Below, one piece after another: positions 17,033 to 24,747 of a DNA stretch of 64,000 nt; the stretch's first letter is position 1, and each line of letters begins with the position of its first letter. The DNA is taken from assembly GCA_934096265.1 (NCBI GenBank), contig CAKOLI010000001.1, positions 62,001-126,000 of the forward strand, read 5' to 3'. The position numbers and the translations under genes were made by a program. The notes beneath the pieces were generated by a model. The model was not told where the DNA came from. It was given only the letters and a program-made list of their open reading frames with translations, and did no database searches. This stretch comes from an uncultured Bacilli bacterium (GTDB lineage: Bacteria > Bacillota_I > Bacilli_A > RF39 > UBA660).

Positions 17033-17221
17033 TTATTTTATATAAATAGCTCCTGCAGGACAACCACTAGCTATTTCTTCTATATCTTCTCTATATTCTT
17101 CTAAGTTATCTTCGCATACAACATGTGCAAGTCCTTCATCATTATAACCAAAAACATTATTCAAAGAATCAATACACCTTCCACATCCAATACACTTATC
17201 TTGACTTACTTTAACTTCCAT
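17033..17221 (-). CDS. single-cluster [4Fe-4S] ferredoxin
   Basis: A 62-residue ferredoxin with CIGCGRC at residues 10-16 and the fourth ligand in SGCPAGAI at residue 54. The second cluster motif of clostridial 8Fe ferredoxins is missing, so it carries one [4Fe-4S] cluster, like the ferredoxins of Thermotoga or Bacillus. The rest is strongly acidic, as usual for electron carriers. GGAAGG precedes the ATG. First gene of the minus-strand operon with prs. Confidence 0.93.
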   Translation of the reverse strand: MEVKVSQDKCIGCGRCIDSLNNVFGYNDEGLAHVVCEDNLEEYREDIEEIASGCPAGAIYIK

Positions 17222-17242
17222 ATATACCTTCCTTTCATACTA

Positions 17243-17271
17243 ATTATATAGAAATATTTATAAAAATGCAA
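17243..17271 (-). promoter_or_regulatory. promoter of the ferredoxin-prs operon
   Basis: Minus strand TTGCAT (17266-17271), 17 bases, TATAAT (17243-17248). Confidence 0.75.
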
Positions 17272-17301
17272 TAAAAATATTTAAATAATTATAAATTTAT
17301 G

Positions 17302-17319
17302 CTATCATTATTATGATAG
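17302..17319. promoter_or_regulatory. inverted repeat before the 17332 gene
   Basis: CTATCAT / ATGATAG with a four-base centre, immediately upstream of and touching the AGGTGG ribosome binding site. It could be an operator or a small RNA hairpin affecting translation. Confidence 0.35.
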
Positions 17320-17331
17320 GTGGTATAAATT

Positions 17332-18042
17332 ATGCAAAGTAGAATGGATAGATATAAAGAAAAAGATACAATAAATAACACAAGAAGTATAAGAAATAAA
17401 AACCTATATAAAGATATATATGAAGAACTAGATATATATGATAGATTACCTGTATCAGAAAATGTAAACGAAATAGATATAGAAACATTAAGAAAAATAA
17501 CTACAAGAAGAGAATATCAAGAACAAAATAAAGAAAAAATAGAAAGAAACATTCATCCACAAAAAAAAGAGCCAGATCGTATTTATGATATCAACAAATT
17601 ATTAGAACTAGCCCGTACTAATACATCCCTAAAGAAAATATCTTCTAATACTCTAACTAACTACGATAATCTAACTAAATTAAATGACAATATCAAAAAA
17701 GAATCTTTAGAAGAAGAAATTAAAAAAGAATTAGATAAACTAGATAAAGAAATAGAAAATGTAAAAAAAGAAATAGATCCTTCCCTAGACCTATTAGAAG
17801 ATTTAAAAGGAGATGAAAACACCATCGTAACTAAACCCGCAAAAAAAGAAGACACCACAAAAACTAACTTAGAACTACAAAAAGAGTTCTACAGCAGTAC
17901 CCTAGACTTTAATAATGAAGACTTCTCATCTATAGAAGAAGAAGATAGTACCAATAGTGGTATCATATTTAAAATAGTAGTAATAATACTAACCATAACC
18001 GCGGTCGCTCTAGCGGTATTATACGTAATTAAAAATATATGA
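17332..18042 (+). CDS. coiled-coil protein with C-terminal membrane anchor, unknown function
   Basis: A 236-residue highly charged protein with no recognised domain. Residues 120-150 are a Lys/Glu heptad-like coiled coil (EEEIKKELDKLDKEIENVKK), residues 160-205 are acidic and probably disordered, and a single hydrophobic helix at about 212-233 (IIFKIVVIILTITAVALAVLYVI) closes the protein, so it is tail-anchored with the bulk in the cytoplasm. This pattern resembles cell-division or envelope scaffold proteins, but no homology is claimed. It ends in TGA, evidence that TGA is a stop in this organism. Confidence 0.7.
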   Translation: MQSRMDRYKEKDTINNTRSIRNKNLYKDIYEELDIYDRLPVSENVNEIDIETLRKITTRREYQEQNKEKIERNIHPQKKEPDRIYDINKLLELARTNTSLKKISSNTLTNYDNLTKLNDNIKKESLEEEIKKELDKLDKEIENVKKEIDPSLDLLEDLKGDENTIVTKPAKKEDTTKTNLELQKEFYSSTLDFNNEDFSSIEEEDSTNSGIIFKIVVIILTITAVALAVLYVIKNI

Positions 18043-18066
18043 AGGTAAGCACCTTCTTTTTCTTTT
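18041..18066 (+). terminator. terminator after the tail-anchored protein gene
   Basis: GAAGGT / ACCTTC stem with AAGC loop (18041-18056) and a T-rich tract. Confidence 0.75.
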
Positions 18067-18121
18067 CCCATAGCTTTTACCTTACTTTTATGTTAAAATA
18101 TTATAAGAAAGAGTGGTACCT

Positions 18122-19075
18122 ATGCAAAACGTTATACTAATATATGGATTAATTAAAGAACTAATAGATAAACATTTAGAAAATATTAAAACAAATCTTA
18201 AAATAGATGATATAAACATAATAAAATATGACTATGATAATAACCTATATGATATTATAGAAGATGCCAATATGCCTAGCTTATTTAAAGGAAATAAACT
18301 AATTATTGTATATAACGCTACCTTCTTAAAAGAAGAAAAACAAGATAATAATCTAAATATTATAGAAAATTATCTAAAAAGTCCAAATAAAGATACCTAC
18401 CTAGTATTCATCCTAGAAGAAGAAAAACTAGATACTAGAAGAAAAATAGTAAAATTATTTAATGAAAAAGCCAAAGTATACGAATGTACTAAACTAGATA
18501 ACCAAACAACATCTACCTACATACAAAACTATCTAACTACTAAAAATTATAAAATAGATATAAGTACCATAAATATCTTAATAAATCGCTTAGGAAACAA
18601 TATAAGTAGTATAAAAAACGAATTAGATAAAATAATTATAAATAAAAAAAATTCATCCACTATTACTAAAGAAGATATAAACTATATTAAAGAAACCAAC
18701 GCGGACGCTACTATATTTACTCTAATTGAAGCAATATGTAATAAAGAAACAGAAAAAAGCATAAAACTATATCGTAAATTCATATATGAATCTGTAGAAC
18801 CAGTAAAAATAATAGCCCTACTTGCATCTAAATATAGACTTATATATCAAGTAAAAATACTATATCAAGAAGGTAAAAATAAATATGATATTAGTAAAAT
18901 ACTAAAAGTACATTCATATCCAGTATCACTAGCAATAACCCTAAGTTATAAATATAGTGAAAAAGAATTACTAAAAATACTATCAGAACTATACTATATA
19001 GATTTAGACTTTAAAAAAGGTAAAATAAACATAGAAAATGCTTTAGAACTATTTATACTAAAAAGAAGTAAGTAA
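18122..19075 (+). CDS. holA: DNA polymerase III delta subunit
   Basis: A 317-residue clamp-loader delta subunit that opens the sliding clamp during replication. The N-terminus NVILIYGLIKELIDKHLENI corresponds to the YLIyGeE...L region, followed by the Rossmann-like core with LFKGNKLIIVYNATFL, the EEEKLDTRRKIVKLF stretch, the small helical domain (INILINRLGNNISSIKNELDKI), and the C-terminal collar with IFTLIEAICNKETEKSIKLYR and LLASKYRLIYQVKIL. The frame begins at GTG 18113, but ATG 18122 has better spacing from AGAGTGG. It is not next to comEC or rpsT, its frequent neighbours, and is convergent with rnhC. Confidence 0.88.
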   Translation: MQNVILIYGLIKELIDKHLENIKTNLKIDDINIIKYDYDNNLYDIIEDANMPSLFKGNKLIIVYNATFLKEEKQDNNLNIIENYLKSPNKDTYLVFILEEEKLDTRRKIVKLFNEKAKVYECTKLDNQTTSTYIQNYLTTKNYKIDISTINILINRLGNNISSIKNELDKIIINKKNSSTITKEDINYIKETNADATIFTLIEAICNKETEKSIKLYRKFIYESVEPVKIIALLASKYRLIYQVKILYQEGKNKYDISKILKVHSYPVSLAITLSYKYSEKELLKILSELYYIDLDFKKGKINIENALELFILKRSK

Positions 19076-19083
19076 AACAAATT

Positions 19084-20046
19084 CTACTTACTTAAATTTA
19101 ATATCCTATTAGTATTAGAAAAATTAACCTTAGCAATACTCTTAAGCTTCTCCTTACCATATCTTTTAACTATCATAATACCAGCATCATCAACTATAGA
19201 AGAAGCCCCCTTAGGAATAAGTATCTTAATCTCATCCCCAATTCTATTTATCTCCTTTATAAATACATATCTACTAATAATAGAAGATACAGCTACACTC
19301 ATTACTTTATCTTCTGCCTTAGTAATAAAAGTAATACCCCTAACAACATTACCCACATCTTTTAAATAATTATAATAATTAACTTCAGGAGTAAATTCAT
19401 CTACTACAATATAATCATAAGGATACATCTTACTAACCAAAGCATTAAGTGCCTTATTATGTAAAATAGCCTTAATCTTATTCATATTCATATCACTACT
19501 ATAAACTCTATTATAATCACTATTATTAAGTATAATAGTACTATGTTTAATCTTATCCTTAATAAGAGGCACAATCTTCAATATCTGTTCATCTTTCAAT
19601 TTCTTAGAATCCCTAATACCTAACTCTTGCAAAAAAGGAATATCTTCTTTTCTAACATAACTCGCAGTAACTACAATAGGCCCAAAATAATCTCCAGTAC
19701 CAACCTCATCACTACCAATACTATTAATATTAAAAGGAATACTTATATCATTATCCTCTTTTTTTATATTTTTATTATTATCATCAAACCCATCATCAAG
19801 AATCATAGCCACTTCCTTATTACCCTTATTAAACTCTTGCCACATCAAAGCATCTTCCTTAGCATTTTCTCCTTGAAACATTACCTTATTAGAATTATAT
19901 AAAGTAACTACCGTACCAGCTTCCTCTGCTTGAAAAACAGAATAAGGAGGATTACTACTCCTAAGCTTATCTTGATAATAACTAATTAATTTCTCTCTAG
20001 TATTACTATTTACTACAAAGACAATAGTCTCATTTTTCTTCTTCAT
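19084..20046 (-). CDS. rnhC: ribonuclease HIII
   Basis: A 320-residue RNase HIII that cuts RNA in RNA-DNA hybrids. The N-terminal 80 residues are the TBP-like substrate-binding domain (YSVFQAEEAGTVVTLYNSNKVMFQG). The catalytic part begins with GSDEVGTGDYFGP near residue 113, whose Asp and Glu are the first metal ligands; further acidic residues lie in RDSKKL and DYIVVDEFTP. ATG 20046 has GGTGG ahead, while the frame runs nine bases further. It is convergent with holA and divergent from cvpA. Confidence 0.93.
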   Translation of the reverse strand: MKKKNETIVFVVNSNTREKLISYYQDKLRSSNPPYSVFQAEEAGTVVTLYNSNKVMFQGENAKEDALMWQEFNKGNKEVAMILDDGFDDNNKNIKKEDNDISIPFNINSIGSDEVGTGDYFGPIVVTASYVRKEDIPFLQELGIRDSKKLKDEQILKIVPLIKDKIKHSTIILNNSDYNRVYSSDMNMNKIKAILHNKALNALVSKMYPYDYIVVDEFTPEVNYYNYLKDVGNVVRGITFITKAEDKVMSVAVSSIISRYVFIKEINRIGDEIKILIPKGASSIVDDAGIMIVKRYGKEKLKSIAKVNFSNTNRILNLSK

Positions 20047-20146
20047 TATAACCACCTAACATAATTGTACCATAAATTTATTAATTTTTCTTTTCTTTTT
20101 AAACTTTTTAGTATATAATTAAAATATAGAGGAGGGAAGAACATAT

Positions 20147-20863
20147 ATGAATATAGTAGATGTTGTAATCTTACTGTTTATTGCCTTAGGAGCCGTAATT
20201 GGATTTAAACAAGGATTTATTCAAAAAACTGCTAGTTTATTAGGATTAATAATAATAACTATAATATCTTTCTTGCTTAAAGATATTATATCAGTAATAC
20301 TATATGAAAACCTACCATTCTTTAACTTTGGAGGACTAATTAAAGGTGTAGAAATGATTAATGTAATTATGTATGAATTAATTGCCTTCTTCATTATCTT
20401 TATTCTACTATCAGTAATACTAAGAATAATACTAACTATTACAGGAATAGTAGAAAAACTACTTAAAATGACTATTATCCTAGCTATACCATCTAAAATA
20501 CTAGGTGCTATAGTAGGAGCTATAGAATACTACTTATATGCCTTTATCTTATTATTCTTACTAACATTACCAGTATTTAACATAAAAATAATTAATGAAT
20601 CAAAATTTAAAGACAATATCTTAAACAAAACACCTATTATATCATCTTTTGCTAAAGAAACATTAGATGTATATAAAGAAGTATATGATGCAATAGATTC
20701 TCATAATGGTAAAAATACAGAAGAAGTAAATGGAAAAGTATTGGATGTCTTACTTAAATATGATATAATTAGCGTTGAATCTACAGAAAAACTAATAAAT
20801 GCTAACAAAGTACATGTTAGTAATAAAGATGAAATACTAAATAAATATAGGGAGGCTAAATAA
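20147..20863 (+). CDS. CvpA-family membrane protein
   Basis: A 238-residue membrane protein of the CvpA/colicin V production family. It begins with the usual NIVDVVILLFIALGAVIGFKQGFIQKTASLLGL and has four hydrophobic segments in the first 145 residues, ending in a soluble helical tail. The molecular role of CvpA proteins is not settled; they have been tied to envelope stability and to purine operon location. The strong GGAGGG site and a TATAAT at 20114-20119 lie upstream. Its stop codon overlaps the start of trxA by one base, so the two are translationally coupled. Confidence 0.85.
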   Translation: MNIVDVVILLFIALGAVIGFKQGFIQKTASLLGLIIITIISFLLKDIISVILYENLPFFNFGGLIKGVEMINVIMYELIAFFIIFILLSVILRIILTITGIVEKLLKMTIILAIPSKILGAIVGAIEYYLYAFILLFLLTLPVFNIKIINESKFKDNILNKTPIISSFAKETLDVYKEVYDAIDSHNGKNTEEVNGKVLDVLLKYDIISVESTEKLINANKVHVSNKDEILNKYREAK

Positions 20864-21162
20864 TGAGCGTTATCCATTTAGAAAATGAAGACTTTAATAA
20901 CTTAATAGCAAACAAGAAAGTAGTTGTAGACTTCTTTGCCACTTGGTGTGGACCTTGTAAAATGTTTGGTCCTATCTTTGAAAAAACAGCTGAAAAAAGT
21001 GATATAACTTTTATCAAAGTAGATACCGATAAACATCCACATATAGCTAAAGAATATGGTATAATGAGTATACCTACTATCTTATTACTAGATAATGGTA
21101 AAGTAGTAAACAAACATATAGGTTTTTTAAATGAAATAGAATTAGAAAACTTTATAAAATAA
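20863..21162 (+). CDS. trxA: thioredoxin
   Basis: A 99-residue canonical thioredoxin: active site WCGPCKMFGPIF at residues 28-39, buried Asp in VVVDFFATW, and the cis-Pro loop GIMSIPTILLLDNGK. It reduces cytoplasmic disulfides. Its ATG overlaps the cvpA stop (TAATG). The leader element of the lectin-fold gene begins nine bases after its stop with no terminator between, so transcripts may run through into that leader. Confidence 0.95.
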   Translation: MSVIHLENEDFNNLIANKKVVVDFFATWCGPCKMFGPIFEKTAEKSDITFIKVDTDKHPHIAKEYGIMSIPTILLLDNGKVVNKHIGFLNEIELENFIK

Positions 21163-21170
21163 ATTTTAAA

Positions 21171-21290
21171 AGGAGTTGATAGTGATGAGTAGAGTTAATC
21201 AAAAGTGTCCTAAAACCCTTATTTTACTAGGGGGGGGGGCAATTACAAATCCTTATAAATAAAGGGTTTAAGCCTCATTTTAACTATCAA
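21171..21290 (+). promoter_or_regulatory. structured leader element, copy 1 (G10 tract)
   Basis: About 120 bases that recur almost unchanged at 47311-47430. They fold as one long hairpin: TTGATAGT (21176-21183) with ACTATCAA (21283-21290), GATGAG (21184-21189) with CTCATT (21274-21279), and TAAAACCCTTATTT (21211-21224) with AAATAAAGGGTTTA (21257-21270). The terminal loop holds ten consecutive G (21230-21239). The start codon of a small ORF is inside the outer helix. Not a riboswitch class that I recognise. Confidence 0.6.
21185..21262 (+). CDS. 25-residue leader peptide with G10 tract, copy 1
   Basis: The peptide reads MSRVNQKCPKTLILL then GGGAITNPYK and ends with TAA. AGGAG stands nine bases before the ATG. 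The G10 run encodes the three Gly and the first base of Ala. The copy at 47325-47402 differs by three substitutions, two of them silent, which hints at selection on the peptide. Changing the tract by one G would alter the reading frame and where the ribosome stops within the leader hairpin. It precedes a terminator and a secreted protein gene, so a regulatory leader peptide is the likely role; a secreted or modified peptide product cannot be excluded. Confidence 0.5.
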   Translation: MSRVNQKCPKTLILLGGGAITNPYK

Positions 21291-21302
21291 AAAAACACAT
21301 AT

Positions 21303-21359
21303 AAATCTATATTAGAGATATAGCTATTTTTAGCTTGTATTTTTAATGTAGATTTTTTT
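21303..21359 (+). terminator. terminator/attenuator in front of the lectin-fold gene, copy 1
   Basis: AAATCTATATTA pairs with TAATGTAGATTT around an inner TAGCT-type stem, followed by T7. It lies between the leader ORF and the gene, 32 bases before the start codon, so the gene can only be expressed by antitermination or readthrough. Confidence 0.6.
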
Positions 21360-21390
21360 ATATTTAAATAAAAGAAGGAGAGTGTTAAAC

Positions 21391-23175
21391 ATGGATAATA
21401 ATAAAAGAGTATACTTAATAATAGGAGTAATAACTATTACAATGTTAGTTATGGGAGTAACAACAGCGTGGTTTACTTGGCATAGTACTACTAATGCAGA
21501 TGTAACATTTAATGTTAATGGATTAGATATTATTAATACTAATGTAGATATAATAGGTAAGAAGTTATATCCTACAAATAATAAAGAAAATGGTATAGTA
21601 GAAGAATTTACTGTTAAACAAAACAGTGATATATCTACTCCTGTATGTAGTGATTTTACTCTAACATTAACTACATTACCAACTGAGTTACAACATAAGA
21701 GTTTTAAGTATAAACTATATAATGGAACTAACCTAGTAGGAAGTGGTAACTTTGAAGGCAAGACACAAGGACAAGTAATAACTATTGCAACAAGTCAACC
21801 TGTTACAGGTAATATTTCTACATATAAGTTATATATCTGGATAGATGGTACTATGGATAATCCATTATCTATGGGAGGAAAAAGCTTTCTATTTAAATTA
21901 ATTATTAAAGCAAGTCAACAAGAAAATGCATGTACACCTAGTGTATTACTTGATGACTCTGGTGCAAATATCCCAGTTTTAGCAGAAGGAATGATACCAA
22001 TAAAGTGGGATGGCTCTAAATGGGTAAAGGCATCTACTACCATAGCAGGAGATTGGTATGACTACGATGCTAAGAAATGGGCAAATGCTGTAATGGTTAC
22101 AAGTGATACAAGAGATAGTTATATGTCAGATATAACTAAACCAGTAGGTAGTGAAGTATTAGAAAGTGATATCTTAGCTTACTACGTATGGATACCAAGA
22201 TATAAGTATCAACTATTTAATGTGAACTCCGAAAAAATGGACCCAATAGAGATACAAATAGAATTTGAAAGCAAAGATACTACAAAATCAACTGGAAGTA
22301 CAAATGGAGAGTGGCTTACCCATCCAGCGTTTACTTTTGGTACTCAAGAACTATCAGGCATCTGGGTAGGTAAGTTTGAAACTAGTGTAGATACCAGTGA
22401 TACTTGTTATATTAATCCATCAAAGACTAACTGTAATAAAGAGTTAAGTAGTCCTAGAATTAAACCAGCTAGAGTTTCCTTAACATATCAAAAAATATCC
22501 AATCAATTTTTAACATCTAAGAAGTTTGGTACTACTAATTATTTAACTACAAATGGAGTAAATCAGGTAGATGCCCATATGATGAAGAATATAGAATGGG
22601 GAGCAGTTGCATACTTAAAACAAAGTAAATATGGATTAGGTACAACAGATATAGCAAATAATTCATACGATAAAAATTATATTCCATATTATATGACGGG
22701 ATGTGGACCTAAGAGTTTAACTGATTATAATAATTCTACTACAACATGTAATGCTTATAATACTGATATTGGTGTTAAGGCTTCTACTACAGGTAATGTA
22801 TACGGAGTATATGATATGGCAGGAGGAGCATGGGAATACGTTATGGGAGTAATGAAAACTAGTGATGGAACCAGATTACTATATGGAGGTTACTCTGGAT
22901 TTACAACGAGTACATTATCTTTAGATAGTAAATATGTAGATGCATATACATATGGAACATCTGGTAGTGATTATACAAGGAGAATCCTAGGAGATGCAAC
23001 AGGAGAAACAAGAGGGTGGTATTCAGATGATGCTCGTTTTCCTGTTTCCTCCACTTCGTTCTTCGCACGTGGAGGCTACGGTGGTGGGTCTTACATGGGC
23101 GTGTTCTTCTTCAACGCCTTCGATGGGGATGCGATCAACCTCGGCTCCTTCCGTTCCACCTTGGCAACTCAGTAG
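21391..23175 (+). CDS. secreted SipW-signal protein with C-terminal C-type-lectin/FGE-like domain and variable 3' end
   Basis: 594 residues. The start (DNNKRVYLIIGVITITMLV, then TTAWFTW) is the SipW-dependent signal type seen in TasA/camelysin-like surface proteins. The first 200 residues are a beta-rich domain. Residues about 260-594 form a formylglycine-generating-enzyme-like C-type lectin fold: YVWIPRYKYQLF, GIWVGKFETS and GVYDMAGGAWEYVMG are typical. The last 45 residues (SSTSFFARGGYGGGSY, VFFFNAFDGDAINLGSFRSTL) match the variable end of diversity-generating-retroelement target proteins, and the coding DNA there is far richer in GC than the rest. AAGGAG precedes the ATG; the frame open from 21382 is not needed. 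Surface binding or adhesion is inferred. Confidence 0.85.
   Translation: MDNNKRVYLIIGVITITMLVMGVTTAWFTWHSTTNADVTFNVNGLDIINTNVDIIGKKLYPTNNKENGIVEEFTVKQNSDISTPVCSDFTLTLTTLPTELQHKSFKYKLYNGTNLVGSGNFEGKTQGQVITIATSQPVTGNISTYKLYIWIDGTMDNPLSMGGKSFLFKLIIKASQQENACTPSVLLDDSGANIPVLAEGMIPIKWDGSKWVKASTTIAGDWYDYDAKKWANAVMVTSDTRDSYMSDITKPVGSEVLESDILAYYVWIPRYKYQLFNVNSEKMDPIEIQIEFESKDTTKSTGSTNGEWLTHPAFTFGTQELSGIWVGKFETSVDTSDTCYINPSKTNCNKELSSPRIKPARVSLTYQKISNQFLTSKKFGTTNYLTTNGVNQVDAHMMKNIEWGAVAYLKQSKYGLGTTDIANNSYDKNYIPYYMTGCGPKSLTDYNNSTTTCNAYNTDIGVKASTTGNVYGVYDMAGGAWEYVMGVMKTSDGTRLLYGGYSGFTTSTLSLDSKYVDAYTYGTSGSDYTRRILGDATGETRGWYSDDARFPVSSTSFFARGGYGGGSYMGVFFFNAFDGDAINLGSFRSTLATQ
23041..23175 (+). other. GC-rich variable-region-like 3' end of the lectin gene
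   Basis: In 23041-23160 I count 69 G or C in 120 bases and only 14 A, in a window that is otherwise strongly A-rich. The block encodes the ligand-binding end of the lectin fold. This fits a variable region copied from a template repeat with adenine mutagenesis, or a cassette moved from elsewhere. No template repeat or reverse transcriptase is in the window. Confidence 0.6.
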
Positions 23176-23187
23176 GAGTTACTCCTA
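23173..23187. repeat. palindrome at the lectin-gene stop codon
   Basis: TAGGAGT-T-ACTCCTA, a 15-base palindrome that includes the TAG stop. Retroelement target genes often carry a short hairpin just after the variable region; this one has a very small loop (AGGAG / CTCCT with three bases). Confidence 0.4.
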
Positions 23188-23215
23188 AACTTAACACACT
23201 TAAAAAATAAATATA
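23181..23215 (+). repeat. imperfect direct repeat A downstream of the lectin gene
   Basis: ACTCCTAAACTTAACACAC and the following AT-rich bases resemble 24748-24780 (ATTCTTAAACCTAACACAC). The two copies bracket the transposase remnant, the phosphatase gene and a small ORF, and copy B leads straight into a terminator. Confidence 0.45.
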
Positions 23216-23220
23216 AACTT

Positions 23221-23601
23221 ATTTCAATTGATGGTAAAGCAATTAAAAGTGCTACTGATAAAATTAATGGAGGGAATATTCCTTATATAGTTTCAGCTTT
23301 TCCATCTGATTTAGGTATATCAATAGGACAAGTAAAAGTTGATGATAAATCTAATGAAATTACTGCAATACCCGAGTTACTAGATTTAATTGACATAGAA
23401 AATTGTATTATTACTATAGATGCAATAGGTTGTCAAAAAGATATTGCAAAAAAGATTGTTGATAAGAATGGGCATTATTGTTTTGCAGTTAAAGAAAATA
23501 AAAAGAATTTTTATCGAGATATAAAAGATTATTTTGATTATATTTTAAATAATAATACTGAAAAGCAAAACATAATCAATTATAAGAAAAATCTGTTATA
23601 A
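23221..23601 (+). pseudogene. ISAs1-family transposase remnant
   Basis: An open stretch of about 126 codons without a start codon reads ISIDGKAIKSA, IPYIVSAFPSDLGISIGQ, VKVDDKSNEITAIPELL and ITIDAIGCQKDIAKKIVD, which is the core of an ISAs1 (H-repeat) DDE transposase including the DGK and IDAxGCQ catalytic blocks. Both the N-terminal third and the C-terminal end are missing, and no terminal inverted repeats were found. It follows the lectin gene by 45 bases and shows past insertion activity at this spot. Confidence 0.8.
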
Positions 23602-23806
23602 CTTAACTAAATTAGATACAATCAATACTAAATTAGGTTTTAAAAAAAAATTAACATTGTATAATCATAATTTGGGCAATATAAAAAGATTAATATTTAA
23701 TGTTATCCCTAAAGAATATTAATCTTCATATTTTTTATGCGTTTGACTGATTATTATTAAAAAATTATTTTTTTATGGTAAAATTAGATAGTAAGGAGAG
23801 AAAAAA
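23602..23806 (+). other. gene-free remnant between transposase and phosphatase
   Basis: A 38-codon open stretch (TKLGFKKKLTLYNHNLGNI) ends at 23722 within a hairpin AGATTAATATT / AATATTAATCT (23687-23697, 23715-23725) followed by a T-rich tract, probably the end of a decayed gene. TTGACT (23743-23748) with TATTTT 17 bases on is a weak promoter candidate for the phosphatase gene. Confidence 0.35.
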
Positions 23807-24343
23807 ATGAAAACAAATCTTATATACTTTGTTCATGGAACAACTTATGATAACGCCAGTAAAAAATGTTCTGGTTGGAAACAAGTCGAACTTAATGACT
23901 TAGGTAAAGAACAAGCAGCAAATTTAGGGAAGGTTAATGCAAATATTAAATTTGATGTGATATTTACATCAGATTTAATTAGAACAATAGATAGTGCAAA
24001 TATTGCTTTTCCAAATGTACCAAAAATTCAAGATAAAAGATTGAGAGAATGTAATTATGGGGATTTAGATGGGGAAGATAAACATCTTATAGTATATGAA
24101 GAACATGTTGATACACCATTTCCTAATGGAGAATCTTTAAAAGATGTTGAAAAAAGAATTAAAAGTTTTATTGATGATATTTTAAAGGATTATAAAGGAA
24201 AAACTATAGGTATCGTTGCACATAGAGCTCCACAATTAGCATTTGAAGTTATAACTAAAAATATCAGTTGGGAAGAAGCGAATAAATGCGATTGGAGAAA
24301 AACTGGAGATTGGCAACCTGGTTGGAAGTACAATATAGATTAA
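23807..24343 (+). CDS. histidine-phosphatase (phosphoglycerate mutase-like) protein lacking the RHG arginine
   Basis: A 178-residue member of the histidine phosphatase superfamily. The catalytic start reads YFVHGTTYDN where most members have VRHGET, so the Arg of the RHG motif is missing while the His is kept. The remaining signature is normal: LNDLGKEQAANLG, FTSDLIRTIDSA, RLRECNYGDLDGE with the Glu, and the second His in VAHRAPQLAF. A subgroup with VHGTT is known to me from other uncultivated bacteria. The substrate is unknown. AAGGAGAG precedes the ATG. The setting among mobile-element remains and a different codon bias suggests acquisition. Confidence 0.8.
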   Translation: MKTNLIYFVHGTTYDNASKKCSGWKQVELNDLGKEQAANLGKVNANIKFDVIFTSDLIRTIDSANIAFPNVPKIQDKRLRECNYGDLDGEDKHLIVYEEHVDTPFPNGESLKDVEKRIKSFIDDILKDYKGKTIGIVAHRAPQLAFEVITKNISWEEANKCDWRKTGDWQPGWKYNID

Positions 24344-24452
24344 TGAGGGTAAAATAGCAAAAAAACTTCAATGTATCCCACATTTTAATGAAATTTATTG
24401 ACTTATTAAGGTAAATAATGCAAAATCTCGAGTTTGACAGTTTCAAAAGAGA

Positions 24453-24500
24453 AAAAACTCTCCAGCCCTTATTTTATGGGGCTTGTGAGAGTTTTTTTTT
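24453..24500. terminator. strong bidirectional terminator
   Basis: AAAAACTCTC / GAGAGTTTTT outer stem with inner AGCCC / GGGCT, and runs of T on both strands; it serves the phosphatase gene and the small minus-strand gene. Confidence 0.85.
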
Positions 24501-24523
24501 GATTGCTAAAAAATGCGTACGTT

Positions 24524-24679
24524 TTAATTTGTTATTTTGCCTTTAAAATTTTTTTGTTTTTTATAATTTACTATTTCCATATCTGTGCTCAAGTTAAATA
24601 AATCGCGTAAAGCATCTGTTATACTAGTTCTTTCGTATTCAGGCTCAAATTCTAAACCTTTTTGTTCTAACATTATCAT
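24524..24679 (-). CDS. 51-residue hypothetical protein
   Basis: The protein reads MIMLEQKGLEFEPEYERTS, ITDALRDLFNLSTD, then a basic tail KKQKNFKGKITN. AAGGAG lies nine bases ahead of the ATG at 24679, while the in-frame ATG at 24688 touches that site and is rejected. A strong terminator follows on the same strand. It is soluble and helical, with no family I recognise. Good expression signals make it more likely real than chance; a small regulator or antitoxin-like role is possible. Confidence 0.5.
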   Translation of the reverse strand: MIMLEQKGLEFEPEYERTSITDALRDLFNLSTDMEIVNYKKQKNFKGKITN

Positions 24680-24747
24680 TTTTCCCATCTCCTTTTAACA
24701 ATTTTTAATATCTCATTAATATTGCCAATTAAATTTGTGGTTAAACC

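Noticed and set aside
19627..19902. 91-residue plus-strand frame opposite rnhC
   Set aside because: Shadow of the RNase HIII gene, rich in Ile and Asn from reversed A/T codons.
22994..23188. 64-residue open frame overlapping the lectin-gene 3' end
   Set aside because: It is an alternate frame of the GC-rich variable region; the main frame has the clear lectin motifs.
23221..23601. Active ISAs1 element
   Set aside because: Both ends of the transposase are missing and no inverted repeats were found.
24264..24446. 60-residue minus-strand frame behind the phosphatase gene
   Set aside because: No ribosome binding site and it overlaps the phosphatase gene and runs up to the terminator.
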